From Bacteroidales bacterium (GTDB taxonomy: Bacteria; Bacteroidota; Bacteroidia; Bacteroidales; UBA932), in the NCBI GenBank assembly GCA_017451395.1, contig JAFSPR010000033.1:1-61817 (forward strand): 61,817 bases of DNA, given 5' to 3'. The translations under genes were made by a program, and so were the position numbers. Numbering within the stretch: the stretch's first letter is position 1; each line of letters opens with the position of its first letter. Under the pieces are notes generated by a model. It searched no databases. It saw only the letters and a list, made by a program, of their open reading frames with translations, and was not told the DNA's origin. This document shows positions 51,193 to 60,930 of the stretch, piece after piece.

Positions 51193-52197
51193 ATGAAGAA
51201 GGTTTTATTTGCAATGGCTTTGGGTTTCACTCTCGCAGGATGCGTGAGCACCTATGATACCTATGACGGATATGGGTATAACGACTATGCCTATGGTTAT
51301 GGTCAGGAGTATATCATCTACAACAACGGATACAGCTATGGCTATAACGCTGGTGTGATTGACGCCATTACCAACCGTATGGTACTGGAGATGGCTCTCG
51401 ACCGTGCACGTGCGGCTCGTCTGCTGGAACTGAACAGGAGGTATTTCTATATCTTCCACAGCATGCCGAACTACAGCTTCGGATACTATACCTTCACTCC
51501 GGGTCCTCCTCCACGTGGCCCTTATGGTCCGGGTTACTACGGTGGTGCTAACCGTCCTCCTTACGGCGGGGGATATGGCGACCGTGGCGGCTACTACGGA
51601 CGTGGACAGGGTGGTTACCGTTCAGACTATAGCGTAAACATGACTGACCGTGAACTGGAAGCTGCGGCTAAGGAATATACCCGTAGTGTGAAGTCAATCG
51701 TGGGAAGCCAGAACTACAGCAAGTTTGAGACCAGGGTTCGCTCTGACGCTAAGACCGCTAACCGGAAGGTGAACGCAGTAAGGGTGAATCCCGACTTGAA
51801 TGCCGTGAGGAGCAATGCCTCGAATGGCACTGCTACCAATAGTGGAACAGCAACCCGCACCCGTACGGGTACTAATGTACGCACGGACAACAGCGGTACT
51901 GCAGTTCGCAGCAATAGTAACGCCTCGGGTACCGGCAGCGGCGCCGGCACTCAGACCAACAGGACTCGTGTACGCAGTAATTCCAACTCTACCGGAACTA
52001 CTCCGACGACTACGAACACCAACGCTACCCGTTCTCGTGTTCGCAGCAGCTCAAGCAGCTCTGGCAGCGCGACTACTCCGACGCAGACCAACACAACCCG
52101 TTCTCGTGTTCGCAGCAGTTCGAGCAGCTCCGGCAGCACGACTACTCCGACGACTACGAATACCAACACTACCCGTAGCCGTACGCGCACAAGATAA
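51193..52197 (+). CDS. Tyr/Gly-rich lipoprotein with Ser/Thr/Arg repeat tail
   Basis: The 334-residue lipoprotein starts MKKVLFAMALGFTLAGC (Cys17); an ATG two codons earlier exists. Residues 18-55 are Tyr/Gly-rich (YGYNDYAYGYGQEY). Residues ~60-90 form an amphipathic helix (DRARAARLLELNRRYFYIF). Next is a Pro/Gly/Arg region and a small helical domain (MTDRELEAAAKEYTRSVKSI). The last ~130 residues are a low-complexity tail. It includes two near-identical blocks TRSRVRSSSSSSGS...TTPT (near 52,030-52,170 in DNA, 69-75 nt period). Function unknown; the basic repetitive tail suggests a surface or cell-wall contact role. Confidence 0.75.
   Translation: MKKVLFAMALGFTLAGCVSTYDTYDGYGYNDYAYGYGQEYIIYNNGYSYGYNAGVIDAITNRMVLEMALDRARAARLLELNRRYFYIFHSMPNYSFGYYTFTPGPPPRGPYGPGYYGGANRPPYGGGYGDRGGYYGRGQGGYRSDYSVNMTDRELEAAAKEYTRSVKSIVGSQNYSKFETRVRSDAKTANRKVNAVRVNPDLNAVRSNASNGTATNSGTATRTRTGTNVRTDNSGTAVRSNSNASGTGSGAGTQTNRTRVRSNSNSTGTTPTTTNTNATRSRVRSSSSSSGSATTPTQTNTTRSRVRSSSSSSGSTTTPTTTNTNTTRSRTRTR
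52023..52185 (+). repeat. Short tandem repeat in lipoprotein gene
   Basis: Two successive ~70-nt units each encode a T-R-S-R-V-R-S6-G-S block, with synonymous differences, followed by a partial third unit (TRSRTRTR). Such units can change number by slippage or recombination. Confidence 0.7.
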
Positions 52198-52227
52198 CGG
52201 CGGTTCAAAGTTAAAGAGAGAAGATAA

Positions 52228-52253
52228 AGGGGGTGTCCAGACGGGCACCCCTT
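52228..52253. terminator. Hairpin between the lipoprotein gene and cdaA
   Basis: An 11-bp stem (AGGGGGTGTCC/GGGCACCCCTT with two G-T pairs) and a 4-nt loop, then CTTT; it separates convergent genes. Confidence 0.75.
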
Positions 52254-52286
52254 CTTTATGCTTATTTGCTCTGCTTAAAACGGCAA

Positions 52287-53051
52287 TCAGCTTTCCGACG
52301 TAAGCAGCCTTTCCAATTCCTCTGCGTTGAGACGCAGGTGGAACTCACCCTTATAGGCTACGGAGATGCCCCCCGTCTCCTCACTCACGATGATGGCCAA
52401 AGCGTCAGTCCCCTGCGAGATACCCATACCGGCCCTATGGCGCAAGCCCAGTTCCTTAGGAATATCTAAGTCGTGTGATACGGGCAAGATACATCCGGCA
52501 GCCTTGATACGCTTGTGGCTGATTACCATCGCGCCATCATGCAGCGGACTGTTCTTGAAGAATATGTTCTCAATCAGCCGTTGGTTGATGCTGGCGTCAA
52601 TCACATCGCCCGTCCGCACGATGCTGTCTAACGGCACATTCCGTTCCACCACAATCAAGGCTCCCACCTTTCCTTTCGCCATGCTCAGGCAAGCCATCAC
52701 GATGGGCAGCACGTCTTCATGGGTGGTCTGCTTGCCTTTTCCTCCGGTGAGCAGCTTCATCAGGGCGCTGGCGTTATGGTGTGAGCCTAAGGAAAAGAGG
52801 AAATGGCGTATCTCTTCCTGGAACAGCACGATAATGGCCAGCACGCCCACACTCATCAGCTTGTCGAAGATAGAGCCAAGCAGTCTCATTTCCAGCACTT
52901 GTGTGACCACAAGCCAAGCCATCACGAATATCATCAGGCCTGTGAACACCTTCATGGAGCCTGTTGACTTCATCAGTTTATACAGGTAGTAGAGTAACAC
53001 CGCTACCAGCAGGATATCGATAAAATCCTTTATGCCAAATTGAAAAAACAC
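52287..53051 (-). CDS. cdaA: Diadenylate cyclase CdaA
   Basis: The enzyme makes cyclic di-AMP from two ATP. The 254 residues have three N-terminal membrane helices (FIDILLVAVLLYYLYKLM, VFTGLMIFVMAWLVVTQVL, VLAIIVLFQEEIRHFLF). The DAC domain (~100-235) has catalytic DGA in NSPLHDGAMVIS near 170 and RHRAG near 203. In Firmicutes cdaA is linked to cell-wall genes; here it follows folP by 14 nt in a two-gene unit opposite murF. c-di-AMP usually controls K+ and osmotic homeostasis, which fits the Kef and MscS genes nearby in this half, though linkage is loose. Confidence 0.95.
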   Translation of the reverse strand: MFFQFGIKDFIDILLVAVLLYYLYKLMKSTGSMKVFTGLMIFVMAWLVVTQVLEMRLLGSIFDKLMSVGVLAIIVLFQEEIRHFLFSLGSHHNASALMKLLTGGKGKQTTHEDVLPIVMACLSMAKGKVGALIVVERNVPLDSIVRTGDVIDASINQRLIENIFFKNSPLHDGAMVISHKRIKAAGCILPVSHDLDIPKELGLRHRAGMGISQGTDALAIIVSEETGGISVAYKGEFHLRLNAEELERLLTSES

Positions 53052-53065
53052 GGTCTTATAGCTTA

Positions 53066-53920
53066 TTAATAGTCCTTAAATTCATATTCCTTCACAGCTT
53101 GCCAGAGCTTGACAGCCTCAACGGCTTGCTTCACGTCGTGTACCCTGAGGATATTGGCACCCTTGCTCAGGGCAATGGTATTCAATGCCGTAGTGCCATT
53201 CAAGGCATCCTCTGGAGTGATATCCAGCTTCTTGTATATCATCGACTTTCTGGACATACCCACAAGCAGGGGCAATCCAAAGACATCAAACTCATCCAGA
53301 TGGGCGAGCAGCTCATAGTTGTGCTCCACCGACTTGCCGAAGCCGAAGCCAGGGTCGAGTATCACGTCGTTCACCTTCAGCTCATGCAGGCGCTTTACCT
53401 TGGCTGCCAGACTGAGCATCACCTCACGCAAGACGTTTTCATATTGCGGGTTCTGCTGCATAGTCTGCGGATTGCCCTGCATGTGCGTTATAATATAAGG
53501 TATGCGCGCACGGGAGATGGTCTCGAACATCCTTTCATCCAGATCGCCTCCGGATATGTCATTGATCATCGAGACACCGAATTCACTGATGCACATCTGT
53601 GCCACGTCTGCCCTGAAAGTATCTACAGACACGATGGCGTCAGGAACTTCCCTGCGGAGAATATGCAACCCCTTGCGAAGCCTCTCCATCTCCTCCGCCA
53701 CAGGTACGCCGGCTGCGCCGGGACGGGATGAATAAGCCCCAATGTCAATCATGTCACCTCCCTCTTCCACAATCTGCCTCACCCTTGCCGCTATCTCCTC
53801 TTCAGTCTGCCTACGGCTTTCCTGCAGGAAAGAATCCGGCGTGATGTTCAGTATCCCCATCACCCTTGGCACGGAGAGGTCGAGCAGCTGGCCGTTGACA
53901 TTTATTGTTCCTGTAAACAT
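53066..53920 (-). CDS. folP: Dihydropteroate synthase
   Basis: The enzyme joins p-aminobenzoate to hydroxymethyl-dihydropterin pyrophosphate in folate synthesis (sulfonamide target). The 284 residues, start MFTGTINVNGQLLDL, have NITPDSF at 25-31, DIGAYSSRPGA near 60, SMINDISGG near 110, DPGFGFGKSVEHN near 200 and GMSRKSMI near 220, all DHPS signatures. It is the first gene of the folP-cdaA unit, with a -7 box at 53942-53949. Confidence 0.97.
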   Translation of the reverse strand: MFTGTINVNGQLLDLSVPRVMGILNITPDSFLQESRRQTEEEIAARVRQIVEEGGDMIDIGAYSSRPGAAGVPVAEEMERLRKGLHILRREVPDAIVSVDTFRADVAQMCISEFGVSMINDISGGDLDERMFETISRARIPYIITHMQGNPQTMQQNPQYENVLREVMLSLAAKVKRLHELKVNDVILDPGFGFGKSVEHNYELLAHLDEFDVFGLPLLVGMSRKSMIYKKLDITPEDALNGTTALNTIALSKGANILRVHDVKQAVEAVKLWQAVKEYEFKDY

Positions 53921-53941
53921 AACTTTCTGTTAATTTGATTA

Positions 53942-53949
53942 CAAATGTA
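53942..53949 (-). promoter_or_regulatory. -7 box TACATTTG of folP-cdaA
   Basis: Minus-strand TACATTTG 21 nt before the folP ATG. Confidence 0.55.
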
Positions 53950-53961
53950 AGAAAAAAAGCC

Positions 53962-53969
53962 TACTTTTG
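53962..53969 (+). promoter_or_regulatory. -7 box TACTTTTG of murF
   Basis: TACTTTTG 21 nt before the murF ATG; the two divergent boxes lie only 12 nt apart. Confidence 0.55.
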
Positions 53970-53990
53970 TACTAATAAAACTCAGAAAAT

Positions 53991-55328
53991 ATGATAGAAA
54001 GGTTGTATGACATATTCCAGCAATGCAGTTGTGTGACTACTGATAGCCGCAACTGTCCGCAAGATTCGCTATTCATCGCCCTGAAAGGCGCTAATTTCAA
54101 CGGCAATGCCTTCGCGTCAAAAGCGTTGGAGGCAGGCAGCAGGTATGTGGTCATTGATGAAGAGGAATATCTGCCGGCAGGAGATGAACGGTACTTTCTG
54201 GTGGACGATTGCCTCCAGGCTCTGCAGCAGCTCGCCAACTATCACCGCAGGCAGCTGGGAGCACCCGTGCCTTCTGTTCCTGATGCGCATAGAGGCATTC
54301 CTGTAATCGGCATAACAGGCACAAACGGAAAGACCACCACCAAGGAGCTGACAGCTGCCGTGCTCTCGAAGAAATACAGGGTGCTTTATACCGAGGGCAA
54401 CCTCAATAACAGCATTGGCGTGCCTATGACCGTCTTGCGTCTGAAGCCTGAGCATCAGATAGCCATCATTGAGATGGGAGCCAGCCATCCTGGCGATATA
54501 CAGGAACTGGTGAATGTCTCGGAGCCTAACGTGGGACTTATCACCAATGTGGGCAGGGCTCACCTGCAAGGCTTCGGCTCGTTTGAAGGAGTGAAGCGCA
54601 CCAAAGGTGAGCTGTATGATTTCCTCAGGCAGACAAACGGAGAGGTGATTGTCAACGCTGACAGCACGGACCTCATGCAGATGGTTAGAGAGAGAGGGCT
54701 GGAGAGAGTGACCTGCTATGGCGTGCAGGCTGAAGGCGTAGCCGTCAGGGGCAGAATCGCTGAGCATAGTGCCTTACTCCATTTCCAATGGAAAGCGGAG
54801 GAAGGAGAGTGGCACGACGTGCAGACACATCTGATAGGCGACTACAACCTGAGCAATATGCTGGCCGCCATCAGCTTGGGGTTGAAATACCATGTGCCCG
54901 AAGACCTTGTTTGCGAGGCATTGCAAGAATATGAGCCACACAATAACCGTTCGCAGCTTACAAAGACTGAACGCAATGTCCTGATTGTGGATGCTTACAA
55001 CGCCAATCCTACCAGTATGAAGGCAGCCATCGACAATTTCCATCTGCTGGATGCTGACAACAAGATGCTTATATTGGGAGAAATGCGTGAGTTGGGAGCT
55101 GACAGTGCCCAGGAGCACAGGCAGGTCATACGGCTGATTCAGGAGTATGGGTTCAAGGATGTTATATTGGTAGGTCAGGAGTTTATGTATGAAGGAAATC
55201 CGTTCCGTTGTTTCGCCGATGTGGAAGCCCTCAAGGAAACCCTCAAGGAACAGCAGCCCCAGGGCAAGTGCATCTTGATCAAGGGCTCGAACGGCACCAG
55301 ACTATTTACCCTGCCCGAACTTCTTTAA
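53991..55328 (+). CDS. murF: UDP-MurNAc-tripeptide:D-Ala-D-Ala ligase
   Basis: This cytoplasmic Mur ligase adds D-Ala-D-Ala to the peptidoglycan precursor. The 445 residues carry an N-terminal substrate domain (SLFIALKGANFNGNAFASKALEAGSRYVVID), ATP loop GITGTNGKTTTKE near 104, MGASHPGDI near 165, NVGRAHLQGFGS near 185 and a C-terminal domain with VDAYNANPTSM near 335. Its last 27 nt overlap the convergent VanZ-like gene. It starts 70 nt from the divergent folP. Confidence 0.97.
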   Translation: MIERLYDIFQQCSCVTTDSRNCPQDSLFIALKGANFNGNAFASKALEAGSRYVVIDEEEYLPAGDERYFLVDDCLQALQQLANYHRRQLGAPVPSVPDAHRGIPVIGITGTNGKTTTKELTAAVLSKKYRVLYTEGNLNNSIGVPMTVLRLKPEHQIAIIEMGASHPGDIQELVNVSEPNVGLITNVGRAHLQGFGSFEGVKRTKGELYDFLRQTNGEVIVNADSTDLMQMVRERGLERVTCYGVQAEGVAVRGRIAEHSALLHFQWKAEEGEWHDVQTHLIGDYNLSNMLAAISLGLKYHVPEDLVCEALQEYEPHNNRSQLTKTERNVLIVDAYNANPTSMKAAIDNFHLLDADNKMLILGEMRELGADSAQEHRQVIRLIQEYGFKDVILVGQEFMYEGNPFRCFADVEALKETLKEQQPQGKCILIKGSNGTRLFTLPELL

Positions 55329-55709
55329 CTGGCTTGGAAACAGATATCTGGCGGCAATGGCTGCCAGGATCACGCCTGATGAATTGGCTGCGAAGTCCAG
55401 CCATTCGCCACCGCGATGGTCCGTGCAGTACTCCTGTGCCAGTTCCACGATGCCTCCGTAAAGCAAAGGACAGAGGAAGGCGCCTATCCAGGCGTGCCAC
55501 ATGGGAGCCTGCGTCTTGACTCTGCCACGCAGGAATTCCCACCAGAGCAGACCGGCCATCAAGAAATACATAGCCGTGTGCACCAGCTTGTCAATACCGA
55601 TGACACTATCCATCTGCGTATGTGGAGGTTTGAAAAAAGACAGATAAGTGACCAGCAGAATGATGGCGAGAGAGCATGGATAACGACTGATAAACGATTT
55701 CATTGCCAA
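55302..55709 (-). CDS. VanZ-like family membrane protein
   Basis: The 135-residue protein has four helices: CSLAIILLVTYLSFF, DKLVHTAMYFLMAGLLWWEFL, WIGAFLCPLLYGGIVELAQEY and FAANSSGVILAAIAARYLF. The central motif DKLVHTAMYF and the ELAQ...GGEWLDFAANSSG motif are typical of VanZ-like proteins. The function is not established; VanZ itself gives low-level teicoplanin resistance. The start may be M1 or M3. Its 3' end overlaps murF by 27 nt on the opposite strand. Confidence 0.85.
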   Translation of the reverse strand: MAMKSFISRYPCSLAIILLVTYLSFFKPPHTQMDSVIGIDKLVHTAMYFLMAGLLWWEFLRGRVKTQAPMWHAWIGAFLCPLLYGGIVELAQEYCTDHRGGEWLDFAANSSGVILAAIAARYLFPSQLKKFGQGK

Positions 55710-55728
55710 TTTATTTTAAAAACTGTCG

Positions 55729-55756
55729 CAAAAGTACGAATAATTATGTAATTTTG
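55729..55756. promoter_or_regulatory. Divergent -7 boxes for the VanZ-like and NSS genes
   Basis: TACTTTTG on the minus strand (55729-55736) serves the VanZ-like gene. TAATTTTG on the plus strand (55749-55756) serves the NSS gene, about 50 nt before its ATG. Confidence 0.5.
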
Positions 55757-55805
55757 CATCCAAATTTTAAGAAAACGGCATAGATTGACATAAAATTATA
55801 GATTC

Positions 55806-57170
55806 ATGAGTGTGGAGAGCAGAGCAAACTTTGGCAGTAAGATAGGTGCGATACTGGCGGCGGCAGGGTCGGCGGTAGGCTTGGGCAACATCTGGCGTTT
55901 CCCTTATCAGACAGGGAATGACGGAGGTGCGGCCTTTATCCTGGTATATATTGTCTGCATCCTGTTCTTCGGCATTCCTGTCATGATAGCCGAGTTCACC
56001 ATCGGCAGGCACTCACGTTCCAATACGGCGAGGGCCTATCAGGTACTTGCCCCCGGCACCCAGTGGAAATGGGTAGGCAGGTGGGGCGTGCTCACAGGTT
56101 TCCTCATCCTGGGTTACTACGCTGTGGTGGCTGGCTGGACACTGGAGTATTTCCTACAGGCGGCGGGCAACACCTTCATAGGCAAGACGCCTGAACAGTT
56201 TGCAGAGTCATTTGACACCTTCACGGCCAGCCCGTGGCGGCCAGCCTTTTGGCTCGCCGTCTTCATGGTAGCTACCCATTACATCATCGTAAAAGGTGTG
56301 CAGCAAGGCATCGAGCGTTCTGCCAAGATTCTGATGCCCATCTTGTTCATCCTGCTCATCATCATGGCTGTCTGCTCCGTGCTCTTGCCAGGTTCAGGTC
56401 CAGGCCTGGAGTTCCTGCTCAAGCCCGACTTCAGCAAGGTCAATTCCGGAGTCTTGCTTTCCGCTATGGGGCAGACCTTCTATTCGCTCAGTCTGGGTAT
56501 GGGGTGCCTCTGTACTTACGCCTCTTATTTCCAGAGTGACACCAACCTGACGAAGACGGCCCTCAATGTAGCCGGCATTGACAGCCTGGTCGCTATATTG
56601 GCAGGTCTGATTATCTTCCCTGCCGCATTCTCGGTAGGCATCCAGCCGGATGCAGGCCCCAGCTTGGTTTTCATCACCTTGCCCAACGTGCTGACACAAG
56701 CCTTTGCGGGCTTGCCTTGGCTCACTTATATCCTCAGTACGGCTTTCTACCTGCTGCTGGCTCTTGCGGCATTGACCTCCACCATCTCCATGCATGAGGT
56801 GGTTACCGTTTATCTGCATGAGGAATTTAAGATGAGCAGGAGTAAAGCGGCCTTGCTGGTAACCTCCGTATGTGGTCTGATAGGTGTCTTGTGTGCCTTG
56901 TCTATGGGTGTCGGCAGGGAATATACCTTCTTCGGCATGACCCTGTTCGACCTGTTTGACTTCGTGACAGCCAAGCTGATGCTGCCTATCGGCGGCTTCT
57001 TCATCTCCATTTTTACGGGATGGTATCTCGATAAGAAAATCCTGCGTGAAGAGCTGAACAGCGGCGGTGAGTTGCCTGCGTTCATCTATAAGGCAATCGT
57101 GTTCATCCTGCGGGTGGTGGCGCCTATCGGCATAGGTTTCGTCTTTATCAACGAATTAGGCATCCTGTAA
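55806..57170 (+). CDS. Sodium-dependent transporter (neurotransmitter:sodium symporter family)
   Basis: This LeuT-fold amino-acid-type importer has 454 residues and about 11-12 helices. The sodium/substrate signature lies in TM1 (AAAGSAVGLGNIWRFPYQTGNDGGAAFILVY, residues 17-47). Further helices include FGIPVMIAEFTIGR, GILTGFLILGYYAVVAGWTLEYF, the TM6 region SLGMGCLCTYASYF and TM8 ALAALTSTISMHEVV. The specific amino acid cannot be deduced. The HhH protein gene starts 14 nt after its stop. Confidence 0.93.
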   Translation: MSVESRANFGSKIGAILAAAGSAVGLGNIWRFPYQTGNDGGAAFILVYIVCILFFGIPVMIAEFTIGRHSRSNTARAYQVLAPGTQWKWVGRWGVLTGFLILGYYAVVAGWTLEYFLQAAGNTFIGKTPEQFAESFDTFTASPWRPAFWLAVFMVATHYIIVKGVQQGIERSAKILMPILFILLIIMAVCSVLLPGSGPGLEFLLKPDFSKVNSGVLLSAMGQTFYSLSLGMGCLCTYASYFQSDTNLTKTALNVAGIDSLVAILAGLIIFPAAFSVGIQPDAGPSLVFITLPNVLTQAFAGLPWLTYILSTAFYLLLALAALTSTISMHEVVTVYLHEEFKMSRSKAALLVTSVCGLIGVLCALSMGVGREYTFFGMTLFDLFDFVTAKLMLPIGGFFISIFTGWYLDKKILREELNSGGELPAFIYKAIVFILRVVAPIGIGFVFINELGIL

Positions 57171-57184
57171 GCGCTTTCGCCCCT

Positions 57185-58129
57185 ATGTGGCAATTTATCA
57201 AGGATTTCCATAGTTATCGGCCAGATGAGAAAAGAGCCATTGTCTTGTTGCTCAGCCTTATTGTGCTTACCATTGGAGCTACGGTAGTATTTGAACGGAT
57301 GCGTCATGCCGGTGAGACAGCCGTTGACACTCCCGCCCTGCAGGCTTTCGCAGATTCCATCCGGCGGCAGGACAGCCTGAAGGTGTCTCGCCATTCCCGG
57401 CACTATACCCAAGCCCGGCAGGTAGAGAAGGTATTGCGGCCCTTTGACCCCAACACGGCTGATTCCGTCACCTTGAGAAAGCTGGGGCTGCCTTACTGGA
57501 TGGCTGGCAATGTCTTGAAGTACCGTGCCAGGGGAGGGCGATTCCGTGAGGCGGCTGATTTCCGCAAGATCTACGGCATGAGCGACGAGCTGTTTGAGGA
57601 ACTGAAGCCTTATATAGAGATTCATCAGCCTGCTGACAGACCATTGGCTGATGAGGCACAACCTGTTAAGCCAGACAGCGTGCATTCCTTATTGCCTGAC
57701 ACATTGCCCCGTCATGAGATCATAGAGAAATATCAGCCAGGCACCCTGGTGGACCTGAACAAGGCTGATACTACCGAATTGAAGAAGATTCCGGGCATAG
57801 GCAGCGGCATTGCCCGTATGATTGTGAACTACCGTAATCAGCTGGGAGGCTTTTATCAAGTGGCACAGCTTCGGGAGATTAATCTGGATGCCGCCCGGCT
57901 GAACGCCTGGTTCAGCATCGATGAGGCTGATATCCGCAGGATTCCGGTCAACAAGAGCAGCGTTGACAGGTTAAGACGGCATCCGTACATTGATTTTTAC
58001 CAGGCAAAGGCGATGGTAGAGCATCGCAGAAAGCATGGCGACTTGAAAAGCATGAAACCCCTTGTGCTCTACGAGGAGTTCACGGAGCACGATCTGGAGC
58101 GGATAGGGCATTATCTCAGCTTTGAGTAG
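57185..58129 (+). CDS. Helix-hairpin-helix (ComEA-like) protein with membrane anchor
   Basis: The 314-residue protein has an N-terminal membrane helix near 21-38 (VLLLSLIVLTIGATVVF). Three HhH-type segments follow: FDPNTADSVTLRKLGLPYWMAGNVLKYRARGG near 90, VDLNKADTTELKKIPGIGSGIARMIVNYRNQLGG near 190 and VNKSSVDRLRRHPYIDFYQAKAMVEHRRKHG near 257. The middle one is a canonical ComEA-like DNA-binding HhH. Such proteins may bind external DNA for uptake, but many Bacteroidales carry them without proven competence. It probably shares a transcript with the NSS gene. Confidence 0.85.
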   Translation: MWQFIKDFHSYRPDEKRAIVLLLSLIVLTIGATVVFERMRHAGETAVDTPALQAFADSIRRQDSLKVSRHSRHYTQARQVEKVLRPFDPNTADSVTLRKLGLPYWMAGNVLKYRARGGRFREAADFRKIYGMSDELFEELKPYIEIHQPADRPLADEAQPVKPDSVHSLLPDTLPRHEIIEKYQPGTLVDLNKADTTELKKIPGIGSGIARMIVNYRNQLGGFYQVAQLREINLDAARLNAWFSIDEADIRRIPVNKSSVDRLRRHPYIDFYQAKAMVEHRRKHGDLKSMKPLVLYEEFTEHDLERIGHYLSFE

Positions 58130-58138
58130 GAAGGGGGG

Positions 58139-58795
58139 CTATGCCTGAACGATTCTGCCGTCTTTGAGGTGGATTGTCCTGTCTGTCATCTGGGCAAGGC
58201 CTTCGTCATGGGTCACTATCACGAAAGTCTGGCCCAGACGGTTCCTCAAGTCAAAGAAAAGCTGATGCAGTTCCATCTTATTCTGGCTGTCCAGGCTTCC
58301 TGAAGGCTCATCGGCAAGCACCACGTCAGGATGATTCACCAAGGCACGGGCAACAGCCACACGCTGTTTCTCACCTCCTGAAAGCTCATTCGGCTTATGG
58401 TCAGCCCTGTCTTGCAGTCCCATGAACGAGAGCAGGTCCATGGCTTCCTTCTTAGCCTCCTGCATCCCTTTCCCGGCTATGAAGGCGGGAATCATCACAT
58501 TCTCAATCGCCGTAAACTCAGGCAGGAGCTGGTGAAACTGAAACACGAAGCCAATGTGCAGGTTCCTGAATGAAGAAAGCTCTTTCTCCTTCATGCGGAG
58601 CACATCCTTGCCATGAATCAACACCTCCCCTTTGTCAGGAGCATCGAGTGTCCCCATGATCTGGAGCAAGGTGGTTTTGCCAGCCCCGCTGGGCCCTACG
58701 ATGCTTACCACCTCTCCTTGAGTGATGTCTAAGCTGATGTCGCGCAGCACTTCTAAGTTGCCGAAACTCTTGGTTATTCCTTCCAGATGAATCAT
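58139..58795 (-). CDS. lolD: ABC transporter ATP-binding protein, LolD-like
   Basis: This 218-residue ATPase of the LolCDE/MacB class powers lipoprotein release or a similar MacB-type permease. Walker A is GPSGAGKTT (36-44), the Q-loop is [14 protein letters not shown], the signature is LSGGEKQR near 138 and Walker B is [12 protein letters not shown] near 158, with the switch His in VTHD. The cognate permease is not adjacent in the window. It starts 2 nt after the antiporter gene stop on the same strand. Confidence 0.9.
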   Translation of the reverse strand: MIHLEGITKSFGNLEVLRDISLDITQGEVVSIVGPSGAGKTTLLQIMGTLDAPDKGEVLIHGKDVLRMKEKELSSFRNLHIGFVFQFHQLLPEFTAIENVMIPAFIAGKGMQEAKKEAMDLLSFMGLQDRADHKPNELSGGEKQRVAVARALVNHPDVVLADEPSGSLDSQNKMELHQLFFDLRNRLGQTFVIVTHDEGLAQMTDRTIHLKDGRIVQA

Positions 58796-58797
58796 CT

Positions 58798-60930
58798 CTA
58801 TTGTCTTTTAAGCCATTTGTAAATTCTCCTGCCAACCTTCTCATACAGCGGCACATCAACACTTCCGATAGGCTTGGAGAAGGTGATGGTTTCCTTTACC
58901 GTATCGCCAATCTGGTCTGGGAACACCAGCATCAGACTGTTGTTGTTGAAATAAGTGTTGATCTGGCTTGGCAGATCTTCAAACAGAGGGTCGTATGAGA
59001 TTGACCCTCTTCGCGCACTGATGATTACCAGCAGATGGTCATAGTTCACATGCCCGGTCAGCAACAGCAGGTCATCCCAGTTCTCCAGGCTGGAGAAGCT
59101 GGTCAGCGTCTGCTTGTACTTGCTTTCCAGGAAACTCTGTATATAGCCGGTGGTCTTTTCCGTAGCGAAGAAATGCACCCTGCAGCCCAGAGAGGCTCCC
59201 ATGCGGCAACAGTTGCGCAGCCATTTCTGGAAACCTGCCTCATACTCGGCTTTCGGGGGTACTGCCACCACAATGCGGCGGATGGTATTGAGCGGCATGA
59301 GGAACTTGGCCACAATCACCTCGCGGTGTATGCTTTTCAGCAGGTTCTCCGTCACCTTGCCATAGAACGAGTCCATGATGTTCACCTTCCTGTGGAGGCC
59401 CACCACCACGCAGGAAGCATCCTGTTCCTTAGCCGTATGAATGATGCCTGAAGACACGTTCACGTCATACCGGCTCAGCTGTACCAGCTCCACGTTGGCG
59501 CCAGCCGTAGCCTTCGCGGCTTTCTCTAAGCAAAGCCTTCCTCTCATTCCCGCCCTCTCAGAGTCAGCCGTGTCGGTCATCACGTGCAGGGCAAGGATAT
59601 TGTCTTCAAACTTAGCGCTTCTGATCATTAAGGCCAGGTCCATCAGGTAATCCACCGTGTCGAGGTAGGCAAGCGGTATCAGGATCTTTTCCGTAGAGCG
59701 TTTCAGATGTTCATCTGGCTGCGTCTCATCCATCGCTATCCGCCTGGCGGCCTTATCCGTTACAAAAGAGCTTACGGTGCAGGTCACCAGGATGAGCAGG
59801 ATGGTTCCGTTCAGCACATCCTCGTTCAGCAGCCTGCTCCCGTCGGGCAGGATGATGTTGTAACCCACCATCACGGCGGCCAGCGTAGCGGCAGCCTGGG
59901 CCGTACTCAGTCCGTATATCAGCCTACGCTCTATGCCTTTCATTCTGAAAATCTTCTGCACCAGGAAGGAAGCAAGCCACTTGCCTGTCAGGGCCACCGC
60001 AATCATCACTCCCGCCACCTCAATGGCATTGAAGCTCCCGAACAGCACTCTCACGTTGATGAGCATGCCCACGCCAATCAGGAAATAGGGGATGAACAAG
60101 GCGTTGCCCACAAACTCCAGGTGCCCCATCAGGGGAGACACATGCGGAATCATCCTGTTCAGGACCAAGCCTGTCAGGAAGGCTCCTAAGATGCCCTCCA
60201 TGCCGGCAAACTCCATCATCGCTGCGGCTAAGAACACCATGGCTAATACAAAGATGTACTGAGTCACCACCTCGTCGTATCTGCGGAAAAACCAGCGGGC
60301 AATGCGAGGGAACAGGATGATGATGATGGCGCCGATGAGGATGACCTTGCCCAACAGCAAAAGCCAGAAGGCTCCGTCTGTATCACCTTTGAACATGCCG
60401 GCTACCACAGCCAGTACCAGCAGGGTCAGTGTGTCAGTCACTGCTGTCCCACCCACAGCGATGCTCACGCTTCGTTGATTGGACACGCCATATCTGATGA
60501 CGATGGGGTAGGAGACCTGGGTGTTGGAGGCATACATACTGGCCAGCAGCACTGAGGTCGCCACTCCGTAGTGCAGGAGGCTCAGGTTGGTGAAGAAACC
60601 GATGAGAATGGGTATGGCAAAGCAAAGCAAGCCCAAGGTCAGTGCCTTGTATTTGTTTTCCTTAAAGTCGTTCATGTTCATTTCCAGACCGGCCAGGAAC
60701 ATGATGTAGTAGAGACCCACCTTGCCAAACAGCTCGAAACTGCTGTCGCGGGCCAGGATATTGAAGCCATGCTCGCCTACAAGCAGGCCGGCTATGATCA
60801 TGCCGATGATATGGGGAATACGCAGCTTGTCGAGTACGATAGGGGCGAACAGAATCATGACCAGCACAAGGAGGAATATCCATGTGGGGTCAGTAATCGG
60901 GAAGGTTATGTATTGGTAAATCCAGTCCAT
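58798..60930 (-). CDS. Kef-type cation:proton antiporter with universal-stress-like domain
   Basis: The 710-residue protein starts [17 protein letters not shown]; the frame upstream to 61044 crosses non-coding-like sequence. The CPA2 transporter domain (~1-400) has [39 protein letters not shown] and the core [12 protein letters not shown]. The soluble C-terminal half (~420-705) contains two Usp-like segments ([46 protein letters not shown]). It probably exchanges K+ or Na+ for H+. The Usp part may sense nucleotides, conceivably c-di-AMP, since cdaA lies in the same half, but that is inference. Confidence 0.88.
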   Translation of the reverse strand: MDWIYQYITFPITDPTWIFLLVLVMILFAPIVLDKLRIPHIIGMIIAGLLVGEHGFNILARDSSFELFGKVGLYYIMFLAGLEMNMNDFKENKYKALTLGLLCFAIPILIGFFTNLSLLHYGVATSVLLASMYASNTQVSYPIVIRYGVSNQRSVSIAVGGTAVTDTLTLLVLAVVAGMFKGDTDGAFWLLLLGKVILIGAIIIILFPRIARWFFRRYDEVVTQYIFVLAMVFLAAAMMEFAGMEGILGAFLTGLVLNRMIPHVSPLMGHLEFVGNALFIPYFLIGVGMLINVRVLFGSFNAIEVAGVMIAVALTGKWLASFLVQKIFRMKGIERRLIYGLSTAQAAATLAAVMVGYNIILPDGSRLLNEDVLNGTILLILVTCTVSSFVTDKAARRIAMDETQPDEHLKRSTEKILIPLAYLDTVDYLMDLALMIRSAKFEDNILALHVMTDTADSERAGMRGRLCLEKAAKATAGANVELVQLSRYDVNVSSGIIHTAKEQDASCVVVGLHRKVNIMDSFYGKVTENLLKSIHREVIVAKFLMPLNTIRRIVVAVPPKAEYEAGFQKWLRNCCRMGASLGCRVHFFATEKTTGYIQSFLESKYKQTLTSFSSLENWDDLLLLTGHVNYDHLLVIISARRGSISYDPLFEDLPSQINTYFNNNSLMLVFPDQIGDTVKETITFSKPIGSVDVPLYEKVGRRIYKWLKRQ

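Noticed and set aside
52023..52185. Possible CRISPR-like array
   Set aside because: Only two or three units, all in frame inside a lipoprotein gene, with no spacers or cas genes.
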